Origin: Gemmatimonadaceae bacterium
Lineage (GTDB): Bacteria; Gemmatimonadota; Gemmatimonadetes; Gemmatimonadales; Gemmatimonadaceae
Assembly (NCBI GenBank): GCA_016742275.1
Contig: JACVCD010000003.1
Span: 1-64,000 of the forward strand
DNA: 64,000 nucleotides
Reading direction: 5' to 3'
Position 1 is the first letter of the stretch; every line of letters starts with the position of its first letter. Under the pieces are notes generated by a model that was not told where the DNA came from, did not search any database, and saw nothing but the letters and a program-made list of their open reading frames with translations. Of the stretch, positions 35,876 through 45,945 are shown piece after piece. The translations under genes and the position numbers were made by a program.

Positions 35876-37181
35876 GTCCGAGTCCGCTACGCGCCGCCAC
35901 CAGATAGAAACCAGTCGCCACACCGAGCGTGATCACCAACACCATCCACTCGGCTTGTGTGATGCTGGTCAGCAGCCATGCGATCAGTCCAATCGTGATG
36001 AATGGAATGACCGGTCCACCTGGCACTGCAAATGGAACCGCACCTTCCTGACGCACACCACGCTTGCGCAGCATGAAGGTGGCAGCAGCACACGCCGCGT
36101 ACAGCAACAGCGCGGCGAGATTGGAAATCACGGCGAGCTGCTCAAACGAATTGAACACGGCCAGCGCGCACACCAATGACGTCTGGATGATGATGGCCAC
36201 GTGTGGCGTGCGATACGACGGATGAACGGAGCCCACCACCTTGGGCAGCAGACCGTCTTCAGCGAAACGAAACAACGCGCGCGGGACAGCCAGCGTCATG
36301 CCGCTCACGTAGCCGAACATCGAGATGCTCGCACCAACCAGCAGCAGCAAACGGCCTGGCGTACCGAGGAACGATTCGGCTGCAAACGCCAGCGGTGCCG
36401 CAGTGCTGGTTGCCAATGCATCACCGAGCAGTCCAGCGGCCACGAGATGCACCGCGAGATAGAGCAGAGTGACACCGATCATGGCGATGGCTAGTGCGCG
36501 CGGCACCGTGCGTGCCGGATCACGGACTTCACCACTTGGCACCAGCGCCGTCTCCACACCGCTGAACGCAAACACCAGCACGATGGCCGCGCGGGCGAGC
36601 GATGATGGGCTCGGGATTTCGCGAATGGCGATGTGATCGGGCTGAATGAAAAACACACCGATGGCCACAAATGCGAGCAGCGGCAACAGTTTGGCGATGC
36701 TCGCCACGACAATCAGCTTCGTGCCCTGTTCAACACCACGCATGTTGATGATGGCGAGCAGCACGAACATCGTCACGATCACCGGGACGCGGATCCCCTC
36801 GACACCAATCAGCGCACCCACGCCTTCTGCGAATGCCGACGACACACCGGCAACGGCCGTGGTGCCAAGCATCCACAGCAGCACGCCAGCGAGGAAACCG
36901 ACGTAGCGACCGAAGACGGCTTCCACGTAGGCATAGGGTCCGCCCGTGAGTGTGATGCGACTGCCTGCTTCCGCGAAACAGAGCACTACAAAGCCCATCA
37001 CCGCGGCGCAGATCAGATACACGAGCGGCGCGGCAGCGCCGGCTGCAGCCGCTGCACTGGCGGGCAAACGGAAGATGCCGCCGCCAACAGTGACGTTGAA
37101 AATGCTGGCCGCGAGGGCCCAAACGCCAACCGCGCGGACCAGTGCTGGTCCGCGCGGCGAGCTTGTCGCTGAAGAGGTCAC
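35859..37181 (-). CDS. APC-superfamily amino acid permease
   Basis: A 440-residue inner-membrane transporter with about 12 spans. The TM1 signature is [17 protein letters not shown] (the Gly-rich unwound substrate site) and TM2-3 contains [26 protein letters not shown]6 has [19 protein letters not shown]. These are the usual APC features. Imports or exchanges an amino acid with H+, specificity not predictable. It starts 2 bases after the H+-pyrophosphatase gene stops, so both are co-transcribed. Confidence 0.92.
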   Translation of the reverse strand: MTSSATSSPRGPALVRAVGVWALAASIFNVTVGGGIFRLPASAAAAAGAAAPLVYLICAAVMGFVVLCFAEAGSRITLTGGPYAYVEAVFGRYVGFLAGVLLWMLGTTAVAGVSSAFAEGVGALIGVEGIRVPVIVTMFVLLAIINMRGVEQGTKLIVVASIAKLLPLLAFVAIGVFFIQPDHIAIREIPSPSSLARAAIVLVFAFSGVETALVPSGEVRDPARTVPRALAIAMIGVTLLYLAVHLVAAGLLGDALATSTAAPLAFAAESFLGTPGRLLLLVGASISMFGYVSGMTLAVPRALFRFAEDGLLPKVVGSVHPSYRTPHVAIIIQTSLVCALAVFNSFEQLAVISNLAALLLYAACAAATFMLRKRGVRQEGAVPFAVPGGPVIPFITIGLIAWLLTSITQAEWMVLVITLGVATGFYLVAARSGLGRTTAQ

Positions 37182-37183
37182 GA

Positions 37184-39220
37184 TCAGGCCTTGGAGAGCA
37201 ACGGAATGAGCAACAGGGCCACGATGTTGATGATCTTGATCAGCGGGTTGATGGCCGGACCCGCCGTATCCTTGTACGGATCGCCCACCGTGTCACCCGT
37301 GACCGCTGCCTTGTGGGCATCGCTGCCCTTGCCACCATGGTGGCCTTCTTCGATGTACTTCTTGGCGTTGTCCCATGCACCACCACCGGTGCACATGGAG
37401 ATCGCGACGAAGAGACCCGTCACGATGGTGCCCATGAGGAGACCACCAAGCGCCGCACCTCCAAGGAACACACCAACGAGCACCGGAATCACGAGCGGCA
37501 GCAGCGACGGCAGAATCATTTCACGAATGGCTGCCTTCGTGAGCAGGTCCACGGCCTTGTCGTACTGCGGCTTCTGCGTGCCCTGCATGATGCCCGGCAG
37601 TTCCTTGAACTGACGACGCACTTCCTGCACCACCGAGCCGGCGGCACGACCCACTGCCTGCATGGCCGACGCACCAAACAGGTACGGGATCATGCCGCCG
37701 ATGAGGAGACCGATCACGACCTTCGGGTCGTCGATCGAGAAATTCACCGGTGTGCCAAGATGCTCGCCCAGCTTGCTCGAGTAGTCAGCAAACAACACGA
37801 GCGCCGCGAGACCGGCCGAGCCGATCGCATAGCCCTTGGTGACGGCCTTGGTGGTATTGCCCACCGCGTCGAGCGCGTCGGTCGTCTTGCGAATCTCGGG
37901 ACCCAGGTGGCTCATCTCGGCAATGCCGCCGGCATTGTCGGTGATGGGGCCGTAAGCGTCGAGTGCGACGATCATGCCAGCCATGGACAGCATGGACGTG
38001 GCGGCGATGGCCACACCATAGAGCCCGGCCATTTCAAAGCAGGCGTAGATGGCCGCAGCCACCACGAGCACCGGCGCAGCGGTGGAACGCATCGACACCG
38101 CGAGACCCGAGATCACGTTCGTGCCGTGGCCCGTTTCCGACGCCTTGGCAATCTCACGCACAGGGCCGTACTCGGTGGCCGTGTAGTACTCGGTGATCAC
38201 CACCAGCGCCGCTGTCAGCGCGAGACCGATCATGGCGCAGATGAACAGCGACATGCCGTTGCCCGGGAACATCGAGTTGGTGACGAAATAGAACGCGATC
38301 GCCGCCAGTACACCCGACACGAGCAGACCGCGATAGAGCGCGGCCATGATCTTGCCACCCGGCTTCACGCTCACGAAGAACGTGCCGACGATGGAGGCCG
38401 GGATGGACACGGCGCCAAGCACGAGCGGATAAATCACGCCGGTGTTGCCATACGTGGCGTAACCGAGGCCCGCCACGAGCATCGCGGCAATCACGGTCAC
38501 GGCGTACGTCTCGAACAAGTCGGCGGCCATACCGGCGCAGTCGCCGACATTGTCACCCACGTTGTCGGCAATCACGGCCGGGTTACGCGGATCGTCTTCG
38601 GGAATGCCGGCTTCGACCTTGCCTACCAGGTCAGCGCCAACGTCCGCACCCTTGGTGAAGATGCCGCCGCCAAGTCGCGCGAAGATGGAGATGAGCGACG
38701 AACCAAAGGCCAGACCAACCATGGGTTCGAGCGCGTGCTTGACCGCTTCTTCACCGGTCGTGTCGCCGATGACCAGCATATAGAAGCCGGCTACGCCGAG
38801 CAGACCGAGACCGGCGACCAGCATACCGGTGATGGCGCCGCCCTTGAACGAGATGTTGAGTGCGGCGTTGAGGCCTGTCGATGCGGCCTGCGCGGTGCGC
38901 GAGTTGGCTCGCACGGACACGAACATGCCGATGAAGCCCGCCAGTCCGGAGAGCACGGCGCCGATGGCGAAGCCAATCGCGGTCATCCAGCTGCCCAGGC
39001 CGAAGCCGACAGCGAGGAAGAGGATCACGCCCACGATGGCGATCGTTGTGTACTGGCGCTTCAGGTAGGCGTCGGCGCCTTCCTGGATGGCACCGGCGAT
39101 CTCCTGCATCCGCTCATTGCCCGCAGGCTGAGCGATGATCCAGCGCGCGGAGACGATGCCATAGACGATGGCGATGGCCGCGCAGACGAGAGCCAGTGGA
39201 AGTGCGTACTGCTCAAGCAC
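37184..39220 (-). CDS. hppA: Membrane-bound proton-pumping pyrophosphatase, K+-independent type
   Basis: A 678-residue integral membrane enzyme that hydrolyses pyrophosphate and pumps H+. The substrate-binding motifs are intact: [30 protein letters not shown], and the C-terminal [15 protein letters not shown]. In the segment [10 protein letters not shown] the residue after the Thr pair is Lys, which in this family marks K+-independent H+-pumping enzymes (Ala in the K+-dependent ones). Around 16 membrane spans. It recycles energy from biosynthetic PPi. First gene of a run including the permease and antiporter. Confidence 0.95.
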   Translation of the reverse strand: MLEQYALPLALVCAAIAIVYGIVSARWIIAQPAGNERMQEIAGAIQEGADAYLKRQYTTIAIVGVILFLAVGFGLGSWMTAIGFAIGAVLSGLAGFIGMFVSVRANSRTAQAASTGLNAALNISFKGGAITGMLVAGLGLLGVAGFYMLVIGDTTGEEAVKHALEPMVGLAFGSSLISIFARLGGGIFTKGADVGADLVGKVEAGIPEDDPRNPAVIADNVGDNVGDCAGMAADLFETYAVTVIAAMLVAGLGYATYGNTGVIYPLVLGAVSIPASIVGTFFVSVKPGGKIMAALYRGLLVSGVLAAIAFYFVTNSMFPGNGMSLFICAMIGLALTAALVVITEYYTATEYGPVREIAKASETGHGTNVISGLAVSMRSTAAPVLVVAAAIYACFEMAGLYGVAIAATSMLSMAGMIVALDAYGPITDNAGGIAEMSHLGPEIRKTTDALDAVGNTTKAVTKGYAIGSAGLAALVLFADYSSKLGEHLGTPVNFSIDDPKVVIGLLIGGMIPYLFGASAMQAVGRAAGSVVQEVRRQFKELPGIMQGTQKPQYDKAVDLLTKAAIREMILPSLLPLVIPVLVGVFLGGAALGGLLMGTIVTGLFVAISMCTGGGAWDNAKKYIEEGHHGGKGSDAHKAAVTGDTVGDPYKDTAGPAINPLIKIINIVALLLIPLLSKA

Positions 39221-39328
39221 GGGATCTGGGGTTCGGGAATGGAGGGGAGCCGAAAGGCGTTCCGGAATATCCCCACAAAATCACGCCAGAAGGGCACAAT
39301 GACCAGTCCCGGCGGCGAAAAAGCGGTT

Positions 39329-40597
39329 TCAGGTCGCGTCGAAGCCGGGGATCTGGAACGCTGGTCGCACCGCCTCGCAGTCTGCCTGGCTCCCGCCATG
39401 TGTGAGAATGGCCCCCTCCCACATCGCTGCGACCTTTGTACGCATATGATCGACAATCGCGTTGGCTTCTTCGACGCTCAGACCGAAGCGCGCGCTGCCT
39501 GACAAGAGGTTGGGTTTCGTGGCACGTCGCCCGGCCGCCGCACCGCAAACCATGGCGAGATCCCGCTCGAATGCGTGCACGGGTGACGGCGTGATGTCGT
39601 AGGCAGGGGAGAGACGCCAGTCGCTGGTATGGGCAATCAGGGCGTGGTTGCGTGGATGGTCGTCGTTGTTGGTTACGAGTGCATTGAAGACCATCCGACG
39701 AAACAACTCCGCGCGGTCGAGTTGCGGGCGGGCAGACCATCGCTGCAATTCGTCGCTGAGCAGCAGGTACGACCATCGCTGCTTGTCGATCATCTCCTCT
39801 CCCCCGAGGACAGTGAGTGCACTCACCATCCGTGCCTTGCCGTAGCCCGGCTGACCATCGGTGAACTTTTCTCGGTCGAAACGGCGGACAAGGAGCACTG
39901 GCGCCGTACCGACATTCTCGATGCGGTAGGGTGGAACACGTATGTCGCATTCCTTGGCAACCGACAGCAAGGCGCCTTCGACGGCCGCATTGTTCCAGCG
40001 ATCTCCACGTGCGGGAAACTTTGCGAGCCAGATACCGTCATCGTCGGCGACCACGTTCTTGGGACGTGCGCCACCCATCGAGGTGCCGGCCTCGATCAAT
40101 TCCTGAAGACGTTGCAAGCTTTCCGGGATCGGTTCACCAACATTCAGCGACTCGAGCTGCCTGGCCGCGTCAAGCAGCGCTTCGAGCTGCAGTGTGCTGT
40201 TGAATGGGCGCACTGGCGGCGGAGGTGTTTTGCCGAGGCCGAAGGACAGTGCCCCCGCGCGATCTTCCGGGGAGTTGAGCAGATACTCGATCTCCCCGAC
40301 ATCGACTTTGCCCAAGGCGTGTTCAATGACACGCCGCCCCCAGGCATCCGGCCCGGCGTCCCGAATGGCGCCGAACACCCCTCCGAGCCTGGTGGTTTCG
40401 TACGTGTTGCTTGAAAGGGGCAGATTGATCGGGTCAATTGGCACCGCCATGGGGTGCTCGCGATAGCGCCGACCATATACGAACCGTCCGACAACGTCAC
40501 CAAAGGCGTTCTGTTCGCGCACGAATCGCCCACAGGTCAGGACCTCGGCCGACCGTGGGAGTTGGATGTACACGAAGCACTCTTCAGTGCGTGCCAT
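39329..40597 (-). CDS. hipA: HipA-family serine/threonine kinase toxin
   Basis: A 422-residue HipA-like protein. After the N-terminal subdomain (to about 130) come the glycine-rich loop SMGGARPKNVV, the conserved Lys in WLAKFPAR, the catalytic segment NALVTNNDDHPRNHAL and the metal-binding Asp in LSPAYDITPSP. All catalytic residues are present. Kinases of this family phosphorylate targets such as a tRNA synthetase and halt growth. The antitoxin-like gene lies 11 bases upstream on the same strand, the usual hipBA order. Confidence 0.92.
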   Translation of the reverse strand: MARTEECFVYIQLPRSAEVLTCGRFVREQNAFGDVVGRFVYGRRYREHPMAVPIDPINLPLSSNTYETTRLGGVFGAIRDAGPDAWGRRVIEHALGKVDVGEIEYLLNSPEDRAGALSFGLGKTPPPPVRPFNSTLQLEALLDAARQLESLNVGEPIPESLQRLQELIEAGTSMGGARPKNVVADDDGIWLAKFPARGDRWNNAAVEGALLSVAKECDIRVPPYRIENVGTAPVLLVRRFDREKFTDGQPGYGKARMVSALTVLGGEEMIDKQRWSYLLLSDELQRWSARPQLDRAELFRRMVFNALVTNNDDHPRNHALIAHTSDWRLSPAYDITPSPVHAFERDLAMVCGAAAGRRATKPNLLSGSARFGLSVEEANAIVDHMRTKVAAMWEGAILTHGGSQADCEAVRPAFQIPGFDAT

Positions 40598-40608
40598 GGG
40601 CGATCAGA

Positions 40609-40965
40609 TCAGAAGTCGTCGTCGAGAGGAGTGCGACTGATGCGTGGCTGAGCCAGCCCCCGACGCAACGCGGCGCGCTCCCGAATCTGGCCTTCGGGAT
40701 CGAACTCGAGGGCCGCGACCGGGATCAGGCCGTCTTCCAGGCCAAGTGCCCAGAGGGCGCCGATGTAGGCCGCAATGCTCGTCCCGACATTGCCTGCCTC
40801 GACTGCACGTAGTGTGGGGATGGTGATGCCGGCCTTCTCCGCCACATCAGCCAGCCGCAGCCGTCGCCGCTTGCGGGCGAGCGCGATGTTCCGGCCGAGT
40901 GTGGCGGCCACCTCCACCGTGCGCGCAGGTGTGCGATCGGGGTTTCGAATCGTCGTCTTTGGCAT
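40609..40965 (-). CDS. hipB: HipB-like XRE-family antitoxin
   Basis: A 118-residue DNA-binding protein with an XRE helix-turn-helix at about 25-82 (LGRNIALARKRRRLRLADVAEKAGI, TIPTLRAVEAGN). Its C-terminal tail is charged. It would bind the HipA-like toxin and repress the pair. ATG at 40965 is preceded by GGTGGAG seven bases away. The upstream gap is markedly AT-rich. Confidence 0.9.
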   Translation of the reverse strand: MPKTTIRNPDRTPARTVEVAATLGRNIALARKRRRLRLADVAEKAGITIPTLRAVEAGNVGTSIAAYIGALWALGLEDGLIPVAALEFDPEGQIRERAALRRGLAQPRISRTPLDDDF

Positions 40966-41069
40966 GCAATTACTCCACCTACTGGATATATAATAATTAC
41001 AAAATATTAGATAAAAAGCAAGAATAGTTTCTTTGTAGATCGTAATATCTCAAAACTGGCTGCCGAGCC
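40966..41069 (-). promoter_or_regulatory. AT-rich promoter/operator region of hipBA
   Basis: Between hipB and the next gene lies a stretch that is strikingly AT-rich against the GC-rich background (about 40985-41035, with ATATATAATAATTAC and AATATTAG). Read on the minus strand it offers TTGCTT and, 16 bases later, TAATTA as candidate -35/-10 boxes. Autoregulatory HipB operators would be expected here, but no clean palindrome was identified. Confidence 0.5.
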
Positions 41070-41492
41070 CTATAGGGGGTCATACGGTTGCAGAGTGAAA
41101 TCCAGCCCCGAGAGGACCTGGCCAGTGGGTGGGAGCGAATAGTCTCGCGTCACTCTTGCTGTTCGTCCCTGACGGTCCACCACTGTCACTTCCACGCATT
41201 TGCTGATGTCCGCTCCCAGCGAAATCCTGAATTGCCCGCCTGCATTCGTTGTTCCTGAAGTGGATTGAATGAACGAACCTAAGCCGCAAGTGAGGGCATA
41301 CGTTCGGACGCCCACTACCACATCGCGAACGGGAGTGCCAGCGGCGGAGCGGACGGTGCCCGCAACTTCAAAGTATGCCCCGGCTTCCGGCTCGGTCGCA
41401 GAGCAGGCGGTGAAACCAACAAGGAAGCTCAGTATGACGAGCGATCGAGCAGCAGCATTGGTTTGGAGAAATCGATTACTACAGTTTGCCAT
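41070..41492 (-). CDS. Lipoprotein with carboxypeptidase-regulatory-like domain
   Basis: A 140-residue lipoprotein (signal ending VGFTAC). The mature part is one beta-sandwich: YFEVAGTVRSAAGTPVRDVVVGV, GQFRISLGADISKCVEVTVVD, ending in SGLDFTLQPYDPL, as in carboxypeptidase-regulatory-like or transthyretin-like domains. Two cysteines (LTCGLG and SKCVEV) may pair. The start was placed at the Met before the leader at 41492; 16 further residues are open upstream. Function unknown. Confidence 0.75.
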   Translation of the reverse strand: MANCSNRFLQTNAAARSLVILSFLVGFTACSATEPEAGAYFEVAGTVRSAAGTPVRDVVVGVRTYALTCGLGSFIQSTSGTTNAGGQFRISLGADISKCVEVTVVDRQGRTARVTRDYSLPPTGQVLSGLDFTLQPYDPL

Positions 41493-41616
41493 GGGTGATG
41501 TCCCCGACAATGGGAGGGCAGACAGCTTCTTCCTACGCAATATCTACACATGCATGGTGGTCGAAGGTGCCACACCCGCACTGGCGGCCCGGGTACCGTG
41601 CCACGACTTTTGACGG

Positions 41617-43497
41617 ATGCACGGTACCCCCCACCTCCGCCGGGCGATCATCATCGCTCTGGCACCGCTGGCCCTCTCGGCCTGTCAGTCCGCCGCTCGC
41701 AGCAGCAGTGCCGCCGCTGGCGCCACTGCTGCTCCGCCCGCGTCCCAGGGCGCTTCGCTCCCCGCGCCCTACGTCATCCAGAATGGCGAGTCGCAGATTG
41801 TGCCGGCCTTCGCCGACACCACGCAATGGATTCGGGAACGCCTCTGGGTGGAAACCGAATTCGATTCCGACTATGACGGCAAGAAGGATCGTGTCCATGT
41901 GGACGTGACCCGGCCCGGCCCCACGGCAACGGGACTCAAGGTGCCGGTGGTCTATGAAACGAGCCCCTACTACGCGGGCACGTTGGGCAACGCCGATGTG
42001 TTCTGGCCCGTGAAGCAGGAACTGGGCGCTGAGCCACCCGCGCGCGCGCTGGGCACGGGCGTGACGTTCAATCCGAATCGCACACGCATTGGCACATCGC
42101 ATGTGCGCAATTGGGTGCCGCGCGGATTTGCCGTGGTGCACTCGGAGTCGCCGGGTACGGGACTCAGTCAGGGTTGCATCACGATTGGTGGTTCCAACGA
42201 ATCACTCGCGCCCAAGGCCGTGGTGGATTGGCTCAATGGTCGCGCGCGTGGGTTCACGACCATCGATGGCAACGAAGAAGTGAAAGCCACCTGGGCGACG
42301 GGCAAGGTCGGCATGACCGGTACGTCGTTCAATGGCACGCTGCCCATTGCCGCGGCGACCACCGGCGTGAAGGGACTCGAAGCCATCATTCCCGTTGCGC
42401 CAAACAATTCGTACTACCGCTACTATCGCAGCAACGGTCTCGTACGCAGCCCCGGTGGCTACCTGGGTGAAGACGTGGACGTGCTCTACGACTTCGTGCA
42501 GAGTGGCAATCCAGCCACGCGCGCGCTGTGCAATCAGCGGGTGCGCGATGAGATCATCGGCAAGGGCATCGATCGTCGCACGGGCGACTTCAATGATTTC
42601 TGGGCTTCACGCGACTACATCCTGCAGGCCCGTGGCATCAAGGCCGCCACACTCATGGCACACGCGTTCAACGACTGGAACGTGATGCCTGAACACAGTG
42701 TGCTGATGGTGCAGGAACTCAAGAAGAACGGCGTGCCGGTGCAGCAGTACTACCATCAGGGTGGACATGGCGGTGAGCCGCCGATGACCATGATGAATCG
42801 CTGGTTCACGCGCTACTTGCTGGGTGTGCAGAATGGCGTGGAGCAGGATCCCAAGGCGTTTGTCGTGCGTGAAGGCGCGGCGCGTCTCGAGCCCACGGCC
42901 TATGCGGACTATCCGAATCCGTCGGCTTCACCGGTGACGCTCTATCCGAACAAGGGTGGCAATGCGGTCGGTGCGCTCACACTCGAGCAGCCGCGCAATC
43001 AGGGCAGCGAAACCATCACCGACAACGTGGCACTTGGCGGTGTGGAGTTGGCGCGCGCCGAGAATTCGCCGACACGCTTGTTGTTCGCGACGGGTGTGCT
43101 CGCCAGGCCCGTGCATCTCTCGGGTATTGGTCGTGTGTCCATCACACTGTCGTCGAGCAAGGCGGCGGCCAATCTGTCGGTGTGGTTGGTGGAGCTTCCG
43201 TGGCCGGCCACGGGTAACAACAACGCAGGTATCATCACACGCGGCTGGGCCGATCCGCAGAACGCCAAGTCGAATCGTCAGAGCACGCCATTGGTTGCCG
43301 GACAGCCGGTGACGGTGACGTTCGATCTCCAGCCCGATGATCAGATCATTGCCGCGGGCAAGCGCATTGGTCTCATGATCATGTCGAGCGACAAGGATTT
43401 CACGTTGCATCCGGCAGCGGGTACGGTGCTTACGGTGGATCTCGATCGCACATCAGTCACGCTTCCGCTGGTGGGCGGCGCCGGAGCGCTCAAGTAA
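41617..43497 (+). CDS. Secreted X-Pro dipeptidyl-peptidase (S15 family) lipoprotein
   Basis: A 626-residue lipoprotein (PLALSAC). The catalytic domain has nucleophile motif GMTGTSFNGT, the acid in AHAFNDWNVMP and the His in HQGGHGGEPP. A C-terminal jelly-roll domain starts near residue 430 (LEPTAYADYPNP onward), as in the CocE/S15 family. It likely cleaves X-Pro dipeptides or esters outside the cytoplasm. Its TAA overlaps the first ATG of an in-frame extension of the next gene, so they may be co-transcribed. Confidence 0.92.
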   Translation: MHGTPHLRRAIIIALAPLALSACQSAARSSSAAAGATAAPPASQGASLPAPYVIQNGESQIVPAFADTTQWIRERLWVETEFDSDYDGKKDRVHVDVTRPGPTATGLKVPVVYETSPYYAGTLGNADVFWPVKQELGAEPPARALGTGVTFNPNRTRIGTSHVRNWVPRGFAVVHSESPGTGLSQGCITIGGSNESLAPKAVVDWLNGRARGFTTIDGNEEVKATWATGKVGMTGTSFNGTLPIAAATTGVKGLEAIIPVAPNNSYYRYYRSNGLVRSPGGYLGEDVDVLYDFVQSGNPATRALCNQRVRDEIIGKGIDRRTGDFNDFWASRDYILQARGIKAATLMAHAFNDWNVMPEHSVLMVQELKKNGVPVQQYYHQGGHGGEPPMTMMNRWFTRYLLGVQNGVEQDPKAFVVREGAARLEPTAYADYPNPSASPVTLYPNKGGNAVGALTLEQPRNQGSETITDNVALGGVELARAENSPTRLLFATGVLARPVHLSGIGRVSITLSSSKAAANLSVWLVELPWPATGNNNAGIITRGWADPQNAKSNRQSTPLVAGQPVTVTFDLQPDDQIIAAGKRIGLMIMSSDKDFTLHPAAGTVLTVDLDRTSVTLPLVGGAGALK

Positions 43498-43562
43498 TGC
43501 CTTCGTTGCATCGCAAGTCGCAAGTCAAGTTGCACATCAATTCGTTCAGGAGATTCGCCGCT

Positions 43563-45482
43563 ATGCGGAGCAGGTTTGCGTCAGCTGTTGTTCCGATGAT
43601 CGCTATTGCTGCGGGCTGTGCGTCGGCGGGTGCATCTACTGGTGCGTCTGCTGCGTCCTCTGGCGGTACGTCAGGCACGGCGTCGACGCCGACTGCTTCG
43701 CGGCCGTCCACTCCGCCGCGTCGCAGCACCACGGCCGAACAGGCGCGCTGGGCTGACTCCGTGTTGGCCACACTCAGCGTAAAGCAGAAAGCGGCGCAGA
43801 TGGTGTGGGTGTGGACACTTGGTGACTACGCCCCAATCGATGCCGGTTCGTACACGGCCATTGAATCACTGGTGCGTGATCAGGAACTCGGTGGTGTGAT
43901 CGTGTCGGTGGGTGGACCGGCCGATATCGCGATCAAGCTCAATGCGCTGCAGCGTGTGGCCAAGCTGCCGCTCTTGGTTGGTGCGGACCTCGAGACCGGC
44001 GCGGCCTTCCGCGCGCGTGGTGGATGGTTCCTGCCCAACGCGATCGAGTTGGGTGGTGCCACGTCGTTCCCGTATCAGATGGGTGTCGGCGCCACGCGCG
44101 ACACCATGATGGCCTACGAGATGGGTCGGGTGACGGCGGTAGAGGGACGGGCCATGGGTATTCACATGGCATTCGCGCCCGTGCTCGACGTGAACAACAA
44201 CCCCAAGAATCCGGTCATCAGCGCGCGCTCGTTTGGTGAAGATCCAAAGCTGGTGGCGCAGATGGGACGCGCGCTCGTTCGCGGCATCCAGGAGAATGGC
44301 ATGCTGGCCACGGGCAAGCATTTCCCGGGGCACGGCGACACCGAACAGAACTCGCACCTGGAGCTCTCGCGTGTGGATGTCTCGCGCGCGCGTCTCGACA
44401 GCGTGGAACTGGTGCCATTTCAGGCGGCCATCGACGCCGGTCTGCGTGGCATGATGACCTTCCATGGTGACCTGCCCGCGCTCGACAACACCAAGACGGC
44501 GGCCACGCTCAGCAAGGCGGTTATGACGGACTTGCTGCGCAAGCAGATGAAGTTCGATGGTTTGCTCGTGACCGATGCGCTCGATATGAATGGTGTGCTG
44601 GGTGGTATTACCATGGCCGAAGCCACGCTGCGCGCGGTGGAAGCGGGTAACGACATTCTGCTCATGCCCACCGACGCCAAGGTGTCCATTCAGGCGGTGG
44701 TGGATGCGGTGGCGAGTGGACGCATCACGGAGGCGCGCATCAATGAGTCGGTGCGCAAGCTGCTGATGGCCAAGCATGAATTCGGTCTCCACGTCAATCG
44801 CTATGTCGACGTGGAAGGACTGCGTGCGCATGTCGGTACGGCCACCAATCTCAATCCGGCGCGGGCCGCGTCGGAAAAGGCCATCACGCTGGTGCGTGAT
44901 TCGCTGTCGCTCGTGCCGTTCAAGATGGCGCGCGAAGCGCGAGTGGTGAGCATCACCATCTCGTCGCGTGTGGACCTGAGTGCCGGTCGCACATTCGACG
45001 CCGAACTGCGCTCGCAGTATCCGCGTCTCCTGTCACTCACGTTGACACCGGAAATCGTGGCTGAAGCTACGGCCGGTGCCGCGGCAGGGCAGGCTGGTGG
45101 CTATCGCGTCACACCTGACCCGACGATTCTTCCGGCGTCGGTGGAGAATGCGCTGCGCATTGCGCAGGGCGCTGACCTGGTGATCGTGTCCAGCTACATC
45201 GGCGCCGCGACCAACACGGCCAACATGAAGCCCACGGCCGGTCTACCAGAGTTGCTGAACGGTTTGCGCGCGGCCAATACCAAGGTGCTGCTCGCCAGCT
45301 TCAATAATCCGTATCTGCAACTCGGTCTGCCCATGACCGAGGCGCATATTCTCGCGTGGAGCCCGTGGACGCTTTCGCAGCGTGCGGCCGCGCGTGCGCT
45401 GCTGGGCCGTACGCCGATCACTGGCAAGCTGCCTATCACCATACCCGGTGTGGCCAAGTACGGCGACGGTCTCACGCGCTGA
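43563..45482 (+). CDS. Glycoside hydrolase family 3, beta-N-acetylhexosaminidase-like lipoprotein
   Basis: A 639-residue lipoprotein (IAIAAGC). GH3 catalytic core: FAPVLDVNNNPKNPVISARS, GEDPKLV, KHFPGHGDTEQNSH (His-Asp pair typical of NagZ-type hexosaminidases), and the nucleophile Asp in LVTDALDMNGV. A C-terminal alpha/beta domain from about 430 onward is present as in longer GH3 members. ATG at 43563 follows AGGAG ten bases upstream; the ATG at 43497 would put 22 residues before the leader. Likely trims amino sugars from peptidoglycan or chitin-like material outside the cell. Confidence 0.9.
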   Translation: MRSRFASAVVPMIAIAAGCASAGASTGASAASSGGTSGTASTPTASRPSTPPRRSTTAEQARWADSVLATLSVKQKAAQMVWVWTLGDYAPIDAGSYTAIESLVRDQELGGVIVSVGGPADIAIKLNALQRVAKLPLLVGADLETGAAFRARGGWFLPNAIELGGATSFPYQMGVGATRDTMMAYEMGRVTAVEGRAMGIHMAFAPVLDVNNNPKNPVISARSFGEDPKLVAQMGRALVRGIQENGMLATGKHFPGHGDTEQNSHLELSRVDVSRARLDSVELVPFQAAIDAGLRGMMTFHGDLPALDNTKTAATLSKAVMTDLLRKQMKFDGLLVTDALDMNGVLGGITMAEATLRAVEAGNDILLMPTDAKVSIQAVVDAVASGRITEARINESVRKLLMAKHEFGLHVNRYVDVEGLRAHVGTATNLNPARAASEKAITLVRDSLSLVPFKMAREARVVSITISSRVDLSAGRTFDAELRSQYPRLLSLTLTPEIVAEATAGAAAGQAGGYRVTPDPTILPASVENALRIAQGADLVIVSSYIGAATNTANMKPTAGLPELLNGLRAANTKVLLASFNNPYLQLGLPMTEAHILAWSPWTLSQRAAARALLGRTPITGKLPITIPGVAKYGDGLTR

Positions 45483-45515
45483 TTGCGCTCTGCTATCACA
45501 CACTCGAGCATACGT

Positions 45516-45896
45516 ATGCGTGCACTTTTAACAATCGCAGCGCTCGGCGCTGCTGTTTCCACGGCAGCGGCGCTCACCGCGCCCAAATCCGCAGTCAATC
45601 TCACCGGCACTTGGAAGTACGCCGTGGTGACCGAGAACGGCACCGGTACACCCACGGTCATCATGAAGCAGACCGGTGATTCGCTGAGTGGTACCTACGA
45701 ATCCGGCCGCATGGGTGTGCTGCCATTTAAAGGCAGCGTAAAGGACGCCGCGTTCACCTTTGCCATCGCCACGCAGGGTGGTGCCACACTCACGTTCAAG
45801 GGAACGATCGTGAGTGAGAATGTGGTGAAGGGCGATGTCGATTTTGGCGGGCAGGGTGGCGCAACGTTCTCTGGCGAACGTCAGGTCACCAAGTAA
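45516..45896 (+). CDS. Small secreted protein of unknown function
   Basis: A 126-residue protein with a signal peptide (ALGAAVSTAAALTA). The mature part is a small beta-barrel-like domain: NLTGTWKYAVVTENGTGTPTV, MKQTGDSLSGTYESGRMG, FKGTIVSENVVKGDVDFGG. Such calycin-like lipid or ligand-binding folds are common but not namable here. It follows the GH3 gene by 33 bases. Confidence 0.72.
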   Translation: MRALLTIAALGAAVSTAAALTAPKSAVNLTGTWKYAVVTENGTGTPTVIMKQTGDSLSGTYESGRMGVLPFKGSVKDAAFTFAIATQGGATLTFKGTIVSENVVKGDVDFGGQGGATFSGERQVTK

Positions 45897-45914
45897 AACG
45901 AGCAAAACGCGTGC

Positions 45915-45945
45915 GCAGGGTCGTCCTCACTGTGGACGACCCTGC
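45915..45945. terminator. Hairpin between convergent genes, probable terminator
   Basis: A perfect 12-base stem (45915-45926 with 45934-45945) and 7-base loop lies where the secreted-protein gene and the convergent membrane-protein gene end. The T-rich stretch on the minus-strand side (CGTTTTGCTCGTTTT) begins a few bases after the stem, so termination is likely but not ideal. Confidence 0.6.

Noticed and set aside
37142-39502. 786-codon plus-strand open frame opposite the pyrophosphatase gene
   Set aside because: Rich in His, Arg, Asp and Gly with no domain sense; it is the mirror of the well-supported hppA gene in a GC-rich genome.
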